64,000 bases of DNA from Hymenobacter frigidus (GCF_014640435.1 NZ_BMGY01000025.1:1-64000), one strand, 5' to 3'. Shown: positions 53,331 through 64,000, counted from the stretch's first letter. Numbers and translations: made by a program. The notes: a model not told the origin generated them from the sequence alone.

Positions 53331-53742
53331 GCTACGCAACCCCTGCGCGTCTATTTGCGCGCCGTCCAGCAGGCGGTGCTCGTCACCAGGCAAGTCTTTG
53401 CAAACCAGGACGGTAGCCAGGGCATGTTGTATTTGGTCAGCAGCGATACCGACCTGGACCAGGCCCAACTGACCACGATTTACCAGAGACGGTGGAAAAG
53501 CGCATCAAGCTTTTTGTGTGGAAGAATACCACAAGTCGCTCAAACAGAATGCGTCCATGAGCAAGGCGCCCACCAAAACGCTGGCCACGCAGGCCACCCA
53601 TTTCTTTGCCGCCGTGCTGGCCTACACCAAACTGGAGGTGCTCAAGCTCAAATGCGGCATCGGGCATTTCCGACTCAAAGCCCAGCTCTATACCGTCGGC
53701 CTGAAAGGCATGTACCACCAACTCGGTCAACTCCGTGCGTAA
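53331..53742 (+). pseudogene. IS4-superfamily transposase, C-terminal remnant with 19-nt insertion
   Basis: LRVYLRAVQQAVLVTRQVFA, then ...DLDQAQLTTIYQRRWK in one frame, and VEEYHKSLKQNASMSKAPTK...GIGHFRLKAQLY in another, joined across a 19-nt insertion at about 53495-53513. Without it the junction gives YQRRWKVEEYHKSLK, the Y-R-E-K signature of IS4-type DDE transposases. The first half of the gene, with two catalytic Asp residues, is missing. No terminal repeats were identified. Confidence 0.75.
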
Positions 53743-53963
53743 CATCAGTTACTAACGCAACCCCAGCTAGCGCGTTTTCTGCTCATTTTGCTCCGTACTG
53801 GACGCCGAGTCATAATGTACATAAATAGGGAGGTTTCCCTGACCAAACAGCCCTTACAACCTATAAATGCAGGATTTCAGCGTGTGGATGCCACGTTTGG
53901 AAGCTACTCGCTTAACTTCGGCACCAAACTTTTAACCAAGACCAATTTTACCAACCCACCCCC

Positions 53964-54308
53964 GTGGGCCCGGCCCCGTTGAAAGAAGACCTGCGCGCGG
54001 CTTGCGCGCAGATTCCCGCCGCCCGGGCCCAATTGCTGCCCGAAGCCGATGTCCTCAAAGGCCTCAGCGAGTTTTGTGACCAGCAGGCCGCGCAACTGCT
54101 GGTGCGGGCCACTACCGGGAGTTGTTTGACCCGCCGCTTCTTCCACCCGCACCACCCCCAACCCCGGGCGTATCGTCTGCGCATCCCGGTGCTGCTGTTG
54201 CCCACCGGCAGCCGGCCTACGGGAGCCAGCTGCGCGGCGTGCAGCCGGCGCAAGGCTGCCGCCCACCAGGGCACTAGTGCCTCGTCTGCCAGCTTGCCGA
54301 AGAGCTGA
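53964..54308 (+). pseudogene. Possible universal-stress-protein-like fragment
   Basis: The segment LKGLSEFCDQQAAQLLVRAT, then TGSCLTRRFFHP...AYRLRIPVLLLPT resembles the end of UspA-type domains in Bacteroidota (LLV..G....R.F....A..L..PVLVLP). The start is unclear and the tail is Arg/Ser-rich, so it seems to be a decayed gene. Weak evidence. Confidence 0.3.
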
Positions 54309-54423
54309 AAAACAGCCTGGACGTCGCTTCGTGAACCGAAAATTACTGTTTAGTAACGGCGGCCGTACAAGGGTGGTAACCCGGGTATACTCCGAGGAGT
54401 AACTCAACCCTTCACCAACCCTC

Positions 54424-54768
54424 ATGCTCATGTTGTACGCAAGCATTGCCCTGTTCGTCCTCGCCGCCACACTCGGCGCGACAATTCTCATCACCTGGCT
54501 CCGGAAGAAAAACGCGCCGAAAGCGGTGGTGTACAGCCACGGGCTGCTGGCCGTATCGGGGCTGCTCGTGCTGCTGTACTATGCCTTTACCCATCCCGCG
54601 GCCTACCCCAAGCTGGCCATCGGCCTGTTCATCGCCGCGGCCCTGGGCGGCATCTACATGTTTCTCACCAGCGGGCCCGACAAAGCCAAGCCGATTCCCA
54701 TTGCCGGGCTGCACGCGCTGCTGGCCGTGAGCGGCCTCGTGACGCTGCTGGTGTACGTGTTCGGCTAA
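54424..54768 (+). CDS. Small four-span membrane protein
   Basis: A 114-residue protein of four hydrophobic spans with short loops (LYASIALFVLAATLGATILI; HGLLAVSGLLVLLYYAF; LAIGLFIAAALGGIYMFL; HALLAVSGLVTLLVYVFG). The GLLAVSGL motif appears twice, suggesting an internal duplication. Unknown function; similar small proteins are common in Cytophagales. Confidence 0.75.
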   Translation: MLMLYASIALFVLAATLGATILITWLRKKNAPKAVVYSHGLLAVSGLLVLLYYAFTHPAAYPKLAIGLFIAAALGGIYMFLTSGPDKAKPIPIAGLHALLAVSGLVTLLVYVFG

Positions 54769-55026
54769 GCCCGCCGGGCACGAAGCAGAACCACCACCTG
54801 CCCCGCCTCATTCCGGTGCACTGCCCGTAGGCCTACTGCATCGGCAGCTGAAAAGCTGCTGCCACCGTGCCAGCGTGCACGAATTTAATCTCATTTACCG
54901 CGACGGGATAGTGGCCCGGGTCCACTGACACATCTGAGCGCCTTCCCAAATGCTTAGCTGCGTGGCAAGCAGCCAGCAGTTCTTCCCGGCGGATTTCCCC
55001 CGCTCCGTCTCCCAACCTCCCTTTTT

Positions 55027-56610
55027 ATGGATGCAACTCCCCCGCTCCCCGGCCCCGATTTCGGGACAGCCGGCATCGCCCTCACCGACCTGGCCGAAGG
55101 GGCCCTAATCCGCGGCCACGCCCACGGCGAGCCGGTGCTGCTGGTGCGGCGCGGCGACGAGCTGCTGGCCGTTGGGGCACTTTGCACCCACTTCGGCGCG
55201 CCGCTGGAAACGGGCCTGCTCGTGGGCGACACGGTGCGCTGCCCCTGGCACCACGCCTGTTTCAATTTGCGCACCGGCGAGGCCCTGCGGGCCCCGGCCC
55301 TCGACTCGCTGGCCTGCTGGACGGTGGCGCGCCGCGACGGGCGGGCCTACGTCACCGGCAAGCAGGAGCGCGACCCGTTGGCTCCGTTGTCGCCTGCCAC
55401 GGCTGCGCCCAACGGCCACCCCAAAACCATCGTGATTGTCGGAGCCGGTGGGGCCGGCAGCGCCGCCGCCGAGATGCTGCGCCGCGAAGGCTACCGGGGC
55501 CGCCTGACGCTCCTCGACGGGGAAGCGGAGGTGCCTTACGACCGCACGAACCTCTCCAAGAGCTTTTCCCCCGACGACGAACAACACATTCCTTTGCGTC
55601 CGGCGGGCTTTTACGCCGACCATGGCATCGATTTAGTGCAGGGCGAAGTACTCTCCCTGGATGTCCGCGGCCGCCGCGTGCTGCTGGCCGACGGCTCCGC
55701 CCATCCGTACGAAGCGCTGCTGCTGGCCACCGGGGCCGAGCCGGTGCGGCTGGACATTCCCGGCCACGACCGGCCCCACGTGCACGTACTGCGCTCCCTG
55801 GCCGACCACCGCGCGATTATGGCCGGGGCCGCCCACGCCCGGCGGGCCGTGGTGCTGGGGGCCAGCTTTATCGGGCTGGAAGTGGCGGCCGCGCTGCGGG
55901 GCTTGGGGCTGGAAGTGCACGTGGTGGCCCCCGACGAAGTGCCGCTGGCCAAGGTGCTGGGCCCGGAGCTGGGCGCGATGGTGCAGGCGTTGCACCAGGA
56001 AAAGGGCGTCGTGTTTCATTTGCAGCAGACCGCCACCGCCATCGAAGCCGACGCGGTGGTGCTCAAAAACGGCGAACGGCTGCTCGCCGACCTGGTGGTG
56101 GTGGGCATCGGGGTGCGCCCCCGCCTGGCGCTGGCCGAGGCCGCCGGCTTGGCCCTAGACCGAGGCGTGGTGGTGGACGAGTACCTGCAAACCAGCGTGC
56201 CCGGCATCTACGCCGCCGGCGATATTGCCCGCTGGCCCGACCCGCACACCGGCGAGCGCATTCGGGTGGAGCACTGGGTGGTGGCGCAGCGCCAAGGCCA
56301 GACGGCCGCCCGCAACCTGCTGGGCCAACGGCAGCGGTTCGACGCGGTGCCCTTCTTCTGGAGCAAGCACTACGACCTCTCGATTCGCTACTCCGGCCAC
56401 GCCGAACAGTGGGATACGCTGGCAGTGGACGGCCCGCTGGCGCAGCGGGCGGGGAACGTGGCCTTCGTTCGGCAGGGCCAGACCCGGGCGGTGGCCAGCG
56501 TGCAGCGCGACCAAGACAACCTGCGGGCCGAAGCGGCGCTGGAGGCGCCCGACGAGGCCGCCATCGGCCAGCCGCGGCCCCCGACACCTGCTCCGCCGGC
56601 CGGCCGGTAG
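55027..56610 (+). CDS. Rieske ferredoxin-FAD reductase fusion (AIFM3/Nfrl-like)
   Basis: A 527-residue protein. Residues ~10-115 are a Rieske [2Fe-2S] domain (CTHFGAPL and CPWHHACF give the Cys-His pairs). Residues ~135-430 are a pyridine-nucleotide-disulfide reductase: FAD motif IVIVGAGGAGSAAAEML, NAD motif AVVLGASFIGLEVAAAL, and the FAD end YAAGDIARW. There is a reductase C-terminal domain (~440-505) and a Pro-rich tail. It probably moves electrons from NAD(P)H to a partner oxygenase or other acceptor. It is a single gene; the partner is not evident. Confidence 0.92.
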   Translation: MDATPPLPGPDFGTAGIALTDLAEGALIRGHAHGEPVLLVRRGDELLAVGALCTHFGAPLETGLLVGDTVRCPWHHACFNLRTGEALRAPALDSLACWTVARRDGRAYVTGKQERDPLAPLSPATAAPNGHPKTIVIVGAGGAGSAAAEMLRREGYRGRLTLLDGEAEVPYDRTNLSKSFSPDDEQHIPLRPAGFYADHGIDLVQGEVLSLDVRGRRVLLADGSAHPYEALLLATGAEPVRLDIPGHDRPHVHVLRSLADHRAIMAGAAHARRAVVLGASFIGLEVAAALRGLGLEVHVVAPDEVPLAKVLGPELGAMVQALHQEKGVVFHLQQTATAIEADAVVLKNGERLLADLVVVGIGVRPRLALAEAAGLALDRGVVVDEYLQTSVPGIYAAGDIARWPDPHTGERIRVEHWVVAQRQGQTAARNLLGQRQRFDAVPFFWSKHYDLSIRYSGHAEQWDTLAVDGPLAQRAGNVAFVRQGQTRAVASVQRDQDNLRAEAALEAPDEAAIGQPRPPTPAPPAGR

Positions 56611-56795
56611 CGCCCGCGACCGGCTCGGGATGCGGGGGTGCGCTGTGGTCCCTTCCTTAGTTGTGCGCGTCGCCACTCACTTTATGGCGAGTGTATGGGC
56701 TGGCGCAAGCGTAAGAACAGAAATTCCCGGCAGGTCTTTTAGGGTGTCAGAGGTCAGCGTTTAGAAGTCATTTTTATCTCATTAAGTCATCTATT

Positions 56796-57064
56796 GAGCC
56801 TTCTTATAGCTGCGGGCAGATAAACTTGCTCTAAGGATAAAATCTGCATTGTATGTGGCTCACTTTGAGAAAATTGCTGTTTTAGTTCGGGTCAAAAAAT
56901 TAGGTCCAATAAACCAAATGGCTGCTTACTTATGGCCTGCTTTTCTGAACCTCGTTTTCTTGAGTTATTAGATTGGCAGGCCCTGGCGAATAAGTTACGG
57001 CTTTCTGGACTCCATCGCAAAGTGCTTAGCGTAAGGTTATCCCCCGGCTGCTATGAGAAAGCCA
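56796..57064. mobile_element. MITE-like element with ~40-bp terminal inverted repeats
   Basis: The left end (GAGCCTTCTTATAGCTGCGG onward) and the right end on the opposite strand (TGGCTTTCTCATAGCAGCCG onward) are imperfect inverted copies of the 40-bp family also found at 8887, 16118 and 25608. The 187-bp interior is clearly AT-richer than its surroundings and has no open frame. It is 269 bp in all. It could be a miniature element, or the collapsed ends of an insertion sequence. Confidence 0.55.
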
Positions 57065-57067
57065 AAT

Positions 57068-57096
57068 CGTTCGGCTTCAGTTGCCGAAGCCGAACG
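57068..57096 (-). terminator. Hairpin downstream of the alpha/beta hydrolase gene
   Basis: A perfect 11-bp stem (CGTTCGGCTTC with GAAGCCGAACG), 7-nt loop. It is 110 bp downstream of the minus-strand stop at 57206 and flanked by AT-rich sequence, so intrinsic termination is plausible although the T-tract is short. Confidence 0.5.
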
Positions 57097-57205
57097 GTTT
57101 AGGAACGACGGACAGCAGAAAAAACGTGCGTCTCCCGTCGGTCCAGTGCGCCGGGACCACAACTGCTCACGGGGCCGGTCCAAGTACGCCGGGGCTGAAA
57201 CGGCG

Positions 57206-58159
57206 CTAGCGCGGGCCGTTCAGAAACTGCTCCACCACCGTGCGGTACTTAACCGGCTCCTCAAACCAAGGGAAGTGCCCGCTCTGCTCGAAAAACACAA
57301 TCTTGGCCCCCGGAATCGCCTGTTGCAGGCGCCAGGCGGTGAGGGGCGCCACGTTCATGTCGTAGCGGCCCGTCAGCACCAGCGTAGGAAACGTGAAGCC
57401 GGCCAGCTTCGGCGTAAAGTCCGCCTTGCTGGCATCCGTTCCCACGGCCGCCCCCACCGCCGGCTCTAAGCCGACGTTGTGGATGGGGCCGAGCTTTTTA
57501 AAGTACGCGTCGCGCTGCGCCGCCGAGTAAAAGAGCAAGCCAAAATGGGTGCGCAAGCCAGCCTCGGCCGCGGCCTGCCCGCCGACCGGCGGTTGTTTCT
57601 GCTGCTTCTCGGCGGCCATCGTTTCCGGGAACACCTCCCCGAACAGGTGCACGAGGGTGTTGAGGTTGCTGCCCGCCGCGTCCGAGAGGATGAGCTTGGC
57701 CACGTGCTCGGGGTAAGCGCTGGCGTACGCAATGCTGAGCAGCCCCCCGTAGGAATCGCCTAGCAGCATGATTTGCGGCAAATTCAACCCTTTGCGCACC
57801 GCCTCCAGGTCGGCGACCTGCGCCGCCAGGGTCTGGGGCGCCCCCGCTTGCACGGGCTTGGAAGCGCCCGTGCCCCGCTGGTCGTAAAAAATCACTTGGC
57901 GCTTCCGGGCCAACTGCTGCCAGACGTCGGTGGGCAGCAGGTAGGCGTGGGACAGGCCGGGCCCGCCGTTCACCACCAGCAGCGGCAGTGCGTCGCGGCG
58001 GGCACCGAATACCTCGTAGGCCAGGGCCACCTGTTCCGTGGGAATTTTGCCCGTCCGATGCGGGACGGCCTGCCCGGTGGCAAGTGCGGGCCAGGCCCAC
58101 AGCAGTAGGTGCCGGACTGCCAGGCAGCCGGCGGACCGGCTCGTTCGAAATAACTTCAT
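57206..58159 (-). CDS. Alpha/beta hydrolase, proline-iminopeptidase-like (S33)
   Basis: A 317-residue exported hydrolase with a signal peptide (residues 1-~29). Motifs: oxyanion block NGGPGLSHAYL, YDQRGTGAS, nucleophile Ser in LLGDSYGGLLSI, acid Asp in LTGRYDMN, and His in EQSGHFPWFEEP. This set is typical of S33 prolyl aminopeptidases and related esterases. ATG 58159 is chosen at the signal peptide; the open frame extends to 58318. Divergent from the S9 peptidase gene. Confidence 0.88.
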   Translation of the reverse strand: MKLFRTSRSAGCLAVRHLLLWAWPALATGQAVPHRTGKIPTEQVALAYEVFGARRDALPLLVVNGGPGLSHAYLLPTDVWQQLARKRQVIFYDQRGTGASKPVQAGAPQTLAAQVADLEAVRKGLNLPQIMLLGDSYGGLLSIAYASAYPEHVAKLILSDAAGSNLNTLVHLFGEVFPETMAAEKQQKQPPVGGQAAAEAGLRTHFGLLFYSAAQRDAYFKKLGPIHNVGLEPAVGAAVGTDASKADFTPKLAGFTFPTLVLTGRYDMNVAPLTAWRLQQAIPGAKIVFFEQSGHFPWFEEPVKYRTVVEQFLNGPR

Positions 58160-58559
58160 GCGTAGCGCGGAGGGGTGCAGGGACAAGAAACGGGGGCGCC
58201 GCCGACACCGTGGCCCGGTACGCGCCCGCTGGAGCAAGGTAGGCCGGTGGCTCGGAAAACGCCCGGGCGGGCCGCGGGCAACCAAGACGGGCCGCGGGTG
58301 CTCCGGCGCACGGGCCACCCCGCGGGCCGGTCAGCCCCTGCCCATGCCCCGCACTTGCCCAGCCGCGAGCGGCTGTGCTGCGCGTGCTGCGGTAGCGCCC
58401 GCTGATGTGCCAACCGCTACGCCCATTTCCGCCCACGTGCGCGGCCCGGCCCCGCGCCGACGGGGCATTGCGGCGGATGCTGGGAAAACCACGCGCCGGC
58501 CGTAGCTTCGCGCAACGACTAATCCCGTTCGATGCGGGCATTTTTCCAGGCTTGGTGTT
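58160..58559. other. Divergent intergenic region, nothing recognised
   Basis: 400 bp of very GC-rich sequence between two divergent exported hydrolase genes. It must contain both promoters, but no exact TAnnTTTG was seen. Open frames here are shadows without protein character. Confidence 0.5.
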
Positions 58560-60611
<2,052 letters not shown>

Positions 60612-60712
60612 CCTACGGCCCCTCTCGCGGCAGCAGGTCGCCGGGCGGTGGGCAGTGGTTTGCTAAAATCACCCTTTTCGCTGAACGAGGTCAATACTGG
60701 TACGTTCGCTTA

Positions 60713-61114
60713 ATGGAACCCGAAACCGCCTTTTTAGTCGCCATCCTGCGCCAATCGCCCCAAGGCTCGGTGTGGCGCCTATCGAAAGACTCGTGGGAGG
60801 AATTGCCGCACGTGCTCGGGCCGGACTTACTCCAGCCCGACGACGCATACTGGTGGCACGTGCGCATCACGGCCGCCAATCGCGGGAGGCTCTTGGCCGT
60901 GGCGGAGGCGTACGAGTTACCCGATAAAGTGGTGCACATGTTCCTCACCACGGCTCAAGGACGTACGTTCTTTCGGGGCGAAGACCACTTAGACACTATC
61001 ATTTGCGACATCGGTTTTCAGGACTTGAGCCGCGTTTGCAGTAAGTTTCCTCACCTAGAGCAAAGTATCGTGAAGACGGAAGGCGAGGTGGTCCATTTAG
61101 GCTGGACAGTTTAG
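60713..61114 (+). pseudogene. Hypothetical gene, 5' part, interrupted by IS3 copy 3
   Basis: From ATG 60713 about 126 native residues (MEPETAFLVAILRQSPQGSV, then WRLSKDSWEELPHVL...FPHLEQSIVKTEGE) run straight into the IS left end, which adds VHLGWTV and a stop. The sequence beyond the IS (62421-62558, MADHDRLMAYLVTISRALHK...) looks like the natural C-terminus. The frames are not restored by simple removal of the IS, so bases were also lost or gained. Family not recognised. Confidence 0.6.
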
Positions 61115-62085
61115 GGCAGTGGTTTGAATTGATTGGTGGTGAGCGCGATGCGGTGTCTGGCAGCCAATACTGGAGTGCAGGCGGTCGTGATTGTAGTAGT
61201 CAAAATAGTCGGCGATGCTGGCTTGCGCGTCGGCCAGGTCGGCAAACACAGGCCACTCGCGGAGTTCGCGCACCTCCGTTTTGAGCCTGGACCAGAGGCT
61301 TTCGGCCTGGGTCGTACCCGGTAGGGCATTGTCGTAGCACTCGCCGCGACGGCTCTGCGAACGTACGGCCCCGTGCCGGTGCAAGAGCGCGCGGTAGGCG
61401 TTGCCGCAGTACTGGCCGCCCCAATCGGAGTGAACGAGTAGGCTTGGGGTGGGCGGTTGGGCAAAAAAGGCCCGCTGCAAGGCCGTAGTGACCAATTCCT
61501 CGGGCATCGTGGCCGCCACGTGCCAGCCCTACCGGGTACGACCCACCACGTGCTTGGTGCCCATGTCCTGAAAGGCGCACAGATAGGCCCAGTTGCCGTT
61601 GGCCAGCGGCAGGTACGTGATGTCGGACACCCACACCTGGTTGGCCCGGGTGGGCTTGGGCTGGTCCAGCAGGCGGTTGGGGGCGCAGCGCAGTCCGTGC
61701 GTGGAGTCGGTCGTGCGCGGGGTGCAGGCTTTGGGTTGCAAGGCGCGCAGGCCCCGGCGGCGCATGGCCGTGCGCAGGCGCTGCTGGCCCACCCGGTGCC
61801 CGTTTTCACGCAGGGCGACTTGCAGCCGGCAGGTGCCATAACGGCGCTGGTGGACGCCAAAGGTCTTGACCAGGGCTGTTTCCCAAACCGGTGTTTGCTG
61901 GTCCACCATCCGCTGCTACTCCGTTTGCCACGCATAATACCCACTGGCCGGCACCCCGAGCACGGGGCAGAGTCGCCGCACCGGGTAGTGGCCGCGCTCG
62001 GCGGCGATGAAGCGGTAGCAGCTCATTGGTCCGGCGTCTGCGAGATAACGCGCCTCAAGCGTTTGCTGGCGACGGCTTTTTCTAA
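61097..62085 (-). pseudogene. IS3 OrfB transposase with two in-frame TAG codons
   Basis: One frame carries MSCYRFIAAERGHYPVRRLC, then PVLGVPASGYYAWQTE-stop, then the catalytic core with D1 (VWVSDITYLP), a second stop after DMGTKHVVGRTR, then D2 (LLVHSDWGGQYCGNAYR) and E (TTQAESLWSRLK). The stops are TAG at 61916-61918 and 61529-61531. The second lies within a 20-bp sequence that is the exact reverse complement of 61308-61327. All three catalytic acids remain. Confidence 0.85.
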
Positions 62086-62349
62086 AATGTCCAGCTTCTG
62101 CGCCTGCCACCTGGCCAGGGCCCGCAGCTGGCGCAGCTCGGCGGCCGTGGCCGGGTCCAGCGCCGCCCCCAAGGCGGCCGCAACTGGCGTTTGGGCGGCC
62201 TTTTGCCACTGGCAGATGCGTTTGGGGTCGATGTTGAGTGCCCGAGCGGCGGCTTGGGTCGAGCGGCTTTGCTCGGCCAAGCGCAAGGCTTCGGCTCGGA
62301 AGGCCGCATCGTACGTGCGGCGTTTGTCGGGTTTTGGTGTGTCTTCCAT
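62023..62349 (-). CDS. IS3-family OrfA
   Basis: A 108-residue OrfA, intact, nearly identical to that of the deleted copy. Helix-turn-helix STQAAARALNIDPKRICQWQ and a leucine-rich C-terminus. The frameshift site differs from the other copy: GAAAAAG instead of A7G, which would slip less well. Confidence 0.9.
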   Translation of the reverse strand: MEDTPKPDKRRTYDAAFRAEALRLAEQSRSTQAAARALNIDPKRICQWQKAAQTPVAAALGAALDPATAAELRQLRALARWQAQKLDILEKAVASKRLRRVISQTPDQ

Positions 62350-62420
62350 GACGTAAGGAAAGATACCACCCTAAACTGCCCAGATTAACTGGACCACCTC
62401 ACCCTTCCCAAATTCGTTCG

Positions 62421-62558
62421 ATGGCGGACCACGACCGGCTCATGGCCTATTTGGTCACCATTTCCCGGGCCTTGCACAAAGAAGTGCTGGTGACGGCTGA
62501 GAATAACCAAGCGGCCGTTTACATCCGGGTGAACGGCGCGGACATTCAATTTATGTAA
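62421..62558 (+). pseudogene. 3' part of the IS3-interrupted hypothetical gene
   Basis: A 45-residue frame, MADHDRLMAYLVTISRALHK, then EVLVTAENNQAAVYIRVNGADIQFM, with an open frame back to the IS end. It is protein-like and fits as the C-terminus of the gene beginning at 60713. Confidence 0.5.
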
Positions 62559-62768
62559 CAGAGGGCAAGAGCTGGCCCAGTACAGCATTTTGCTGCTTTC
62601 GCTAATTAGGCCCCTTCCGTTACTGGGATTGTTTCCCCGAGTTAGTTTGCTAAAAAAGCAGTCATCCGCACGAGGTAATGCCTGGCCGCTCGCTTTGTTC
62701 CTGACGTCGACACCTATCTTCAGGCCCGTTTCCCTGGAAACAAACAACCCACTGGCAACGCGTACCTG

Positions 62769-64000
62769 ATGCTTATTTCGATGCCCTTTTCTACCACTTT
62801 TCAAGGGCATTTGCGCGTCATCTGGGCGCTGCTGCTCTACCTGGGCGGGAGCCGCCTCGGCTTCGCACAAGTGCCGACCTTCGACTTGGCAGTGCGCGTG
62901 GGTACGCCCATCGTGGGCGCGCCCACCTTCAACAGTCATTCGTACGTGAGCGACGTGGTCACCGATGGCGTGGGCAACAGCTACGTCACCGGTTATTTCG
63001 AGCAACGGGTCAACTTTGGCCCTTTTCCGCTGGCCACGAACAGCGCCTATACGGACCTGTTCGTGGCCAAAATTGATGCGGCAGGCAACTACGTCTGGGT
63101 CGTGCAGGGCGGCAGCAGCAACGGCAACGAGTTCGGGGCTAGCATCGCCCGCGATGCCGCGGGCAACCTGTACATTACCGGCGATTTCACGGGTCCCACC
63201 AGTGTGTTGGGCACCACGGTCTTGCAGAATGCCACCGGCGCGGGCGCAGCATCGGAGTTGCTGGTGGCCAAGTTGAGCCCGTCCGGGGCGTGGCTGTGGG
63301 CAGTGACCGGCGGCGGCGCTGGCGGAAACGAAGGCCATGAAATTGCCTTGGACCCGAGCGGCAACCCCTGCATCACGGGCGAATTCGTTGGGGCGCAGCT
63401 GGTATTGGGCACCACCACGCTCACCAACGCCTTCACGCCCCAGCGCACCGACATGTTTGCCGCCAAGCTCGATGCCGCTGGCAACTGGCTCTGGGCGGTG
63501 CGTGGCGGCGGCACCGGGCTGGATTCCGGATTTGGCCTCGCCGTCGACCTCGCCGGCAACGTCTGCCTGACGGGGTACTTCATGAGCGCGAGTGCCACCT
63601 TCGGCCCGTACGTGCTCACCAATCCCGGGGGCGGAGGCGCCATTTACGTCGCCAAGCTCGATGCCGCTGGCAACTGGCTCTGGGCCGTCCGCGGCGGTGG
63701 CGGCCCGCGCTACGACGGAGGGTACGGGGTCGCGTTCGACGCCACGGGCAACATCGTGCTGGCCGGGACCTACCAAAACAACGGGGCGCAGTTCGGAGCG
63801 ACTGCGTTGCCTAACTCCGGCAACATCGATGCCTTTGTGGCCAAGCTGAGTGCGGCGGGCACCTGGCTGTGGGCCGTGCGCGGCAGCGGCAGCGGCAGCG
63901 TGTTATTCGGTCCCGTTGCGGTGGACCCCCAGGGGGGTATTTATGTCGCCGGGGCCTTCCAGGGAGCCACCGCGCAGCTGGGCAGCACCACGCTCCACAA
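62769..64000 (+). CDS. Secreted SBBP-repeat beta-propeller protein (truncated by window end)
   Basis: From ATG 62769 (or ATG 62781) there are at least 410 residues, open at the right edge. A signal peptide (VIWALLLYLGGSRLGFAQ) is followed by ~55-residue SBBP repeats: D..GN.Y.TG.F......G...L.......D.FVAKLDAAGNWLWAVRGGG. Such proteins in Cytophagales usually end with a T9SS sorting domain, which would lie outside the window. Confidence 0.9.
   Translation, partial: MLISMPFSTTFQGHLRVIWALLLYLGGSRLGFAQVPTFDLAVRVGTPIVGAPTFNSHSYVSDVVTDGVGNSYVTGYFEQRVNFGPFPLATNSAYTDLFVAKIDAAGNYVWVVQGGSSNGNEFGASIARDAAGNLYITGDFTGPTSVLGTTVLQNATGAGAASELLVAKLSPSGAWLWAVTGGGAGGNEGHEIALDPSGNPCITGEFVGAQLVLGTTTLTNAFTPQRTDMFAAKLDAAGNWLWAVRGGGTGLDSGFGLAVDLAGNVCLTGYFMSASATFGPYVLTNPGGGGAIYVAKLDAAGNWLWAVRGGGGPRYDGGYGVAFDATGNIVLAGTYQNNGAQFGATALPNSGNIDAFVAKLSAAGTWLWAVRGSGSGSVLFGPVAVDPQGGIYVAGAFQGATAQLGSTTLH

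Larger units (their letters stand above)
61089..62396 (-). mobile_element. IS3-family element (copy 3), degenerate
   Basis: A 1308-bp element with inverted ends TGGTCCATTTAGGCTGGACA and, at the right, TGGTCCAGTTAATCTGGGCA; GAGG/CCTC outside extend the symmetry. It encodes OrfA and a broken OrfB. No 3-4 bp target duplication is seen. It is the full-length reference for the deleted copy at 4842 and the end at 1-61. Confidence 0.9.

Noticed and set aside
57054..57100. Possible 3' remnant of a second molybdenum hydroxylase gene (VRLRQLKPNDLAFS-stop resembles the end of the gene at 16144)
   Set aside because: The shared LAFS-stop part is the 40-bp dispersed repeat itself, and the upstream bases differ strongly and form a hairpin, so the likeness is probably chance.
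61097..62085. Stop-codon readthrough or recoding of TAG in the IS3 transposase
   Set aside because: Other genes here end normally at TAG, and one of the two stops lies inside an aberrant inverted 20-bp insert, so simple decay is more likely.

Overview
The window looks like chromosomal DNA of an aerobic Bacteroidota, most like Hymenobacter (Cytophagales). The grounds are high GC with GC-rich codons, a C-terminal type IX secretion sorting domain, several lipoproteins, BNR, FG-GAP and SBBP propeller proteins, Bacteroidota-type promoter elements (TAnnTTTG), and no Shine-Dalgarno pattern that decides a start. No tRNA, rRNA or CRISPR array was seen.

Layout. 1-9.2 kb is an eroded accessory zone: IS3-family ends, a deleted IS3 copy, broken small genes, several families of short repeats, and two large secreted propeller proteins. 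9.4-15.8 kb carries signalling genes: a PAS histidine kinase, and a seven-PAS kinase followed by a single-domain response regulator. 16.1-20.5 kb is a three-gene periplasmic molybdenum hydroxylase (PaoABC-like) operon whose iron-sulfur subunit carries an extra redoxin domain. 20.9-25.6 kb holds a tyrosine recombinase overlapping a truncated L,D-transpeptidase, a PQQ sugar dehydrogenase and small unknowns.

25.7-53 kb is the core: a cobalamin and biotin supercluster. On the plus strand lie cobN (with an N-terminal ferredoxin-like domain), bioB-bioF-bioD-bioA, a ketoacyl-synthase homologue, a ChlI-ChlD fusion and cobB/cbiA. On the minus strand a cobalamin riboswitch precedes ferredoxin, an SDR protein, cobA, cbiX, cobI, cobJ-cbiC, cbiET, cbiG-cobM, cobK/cbiJ, cbiD and a Ni/Co-transporter homologue. 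Together these would take uroporphyrinogen III to cobyrinic acid a,c-diamide. Both an early (CbiX) and a late (CobN + ChlID) cobalt chelatase are encoded, and two paralogous metal transporters sit one beside each set. Only the CbiX side has a visible B12 riboswitch. Corrin adenosylation, cobyric acid synthesis and lower-loop genes are not in the window.

53-64 kb is again accessory: a broken IS4-type transposase, a Rieske/FAD reductase, a small MITE-like element, an alpha/beta hydrolase, an S9 peptidase, a degenerate IS3 copy that splits a small gene, and an SBBP-repeat secreted protein running off the right edge.

The most unusual points are the two-chelatase/two-transporter arrangement, the redoxin-[2Fe-2S] fusion with an internal Tat-like signal, a ketoacyl synthase inside the biotin operon, and at least four families of short dispersed repeats, one of which has inverted copies bounding a 269-bp element and a 7.3-kb signalling segment.
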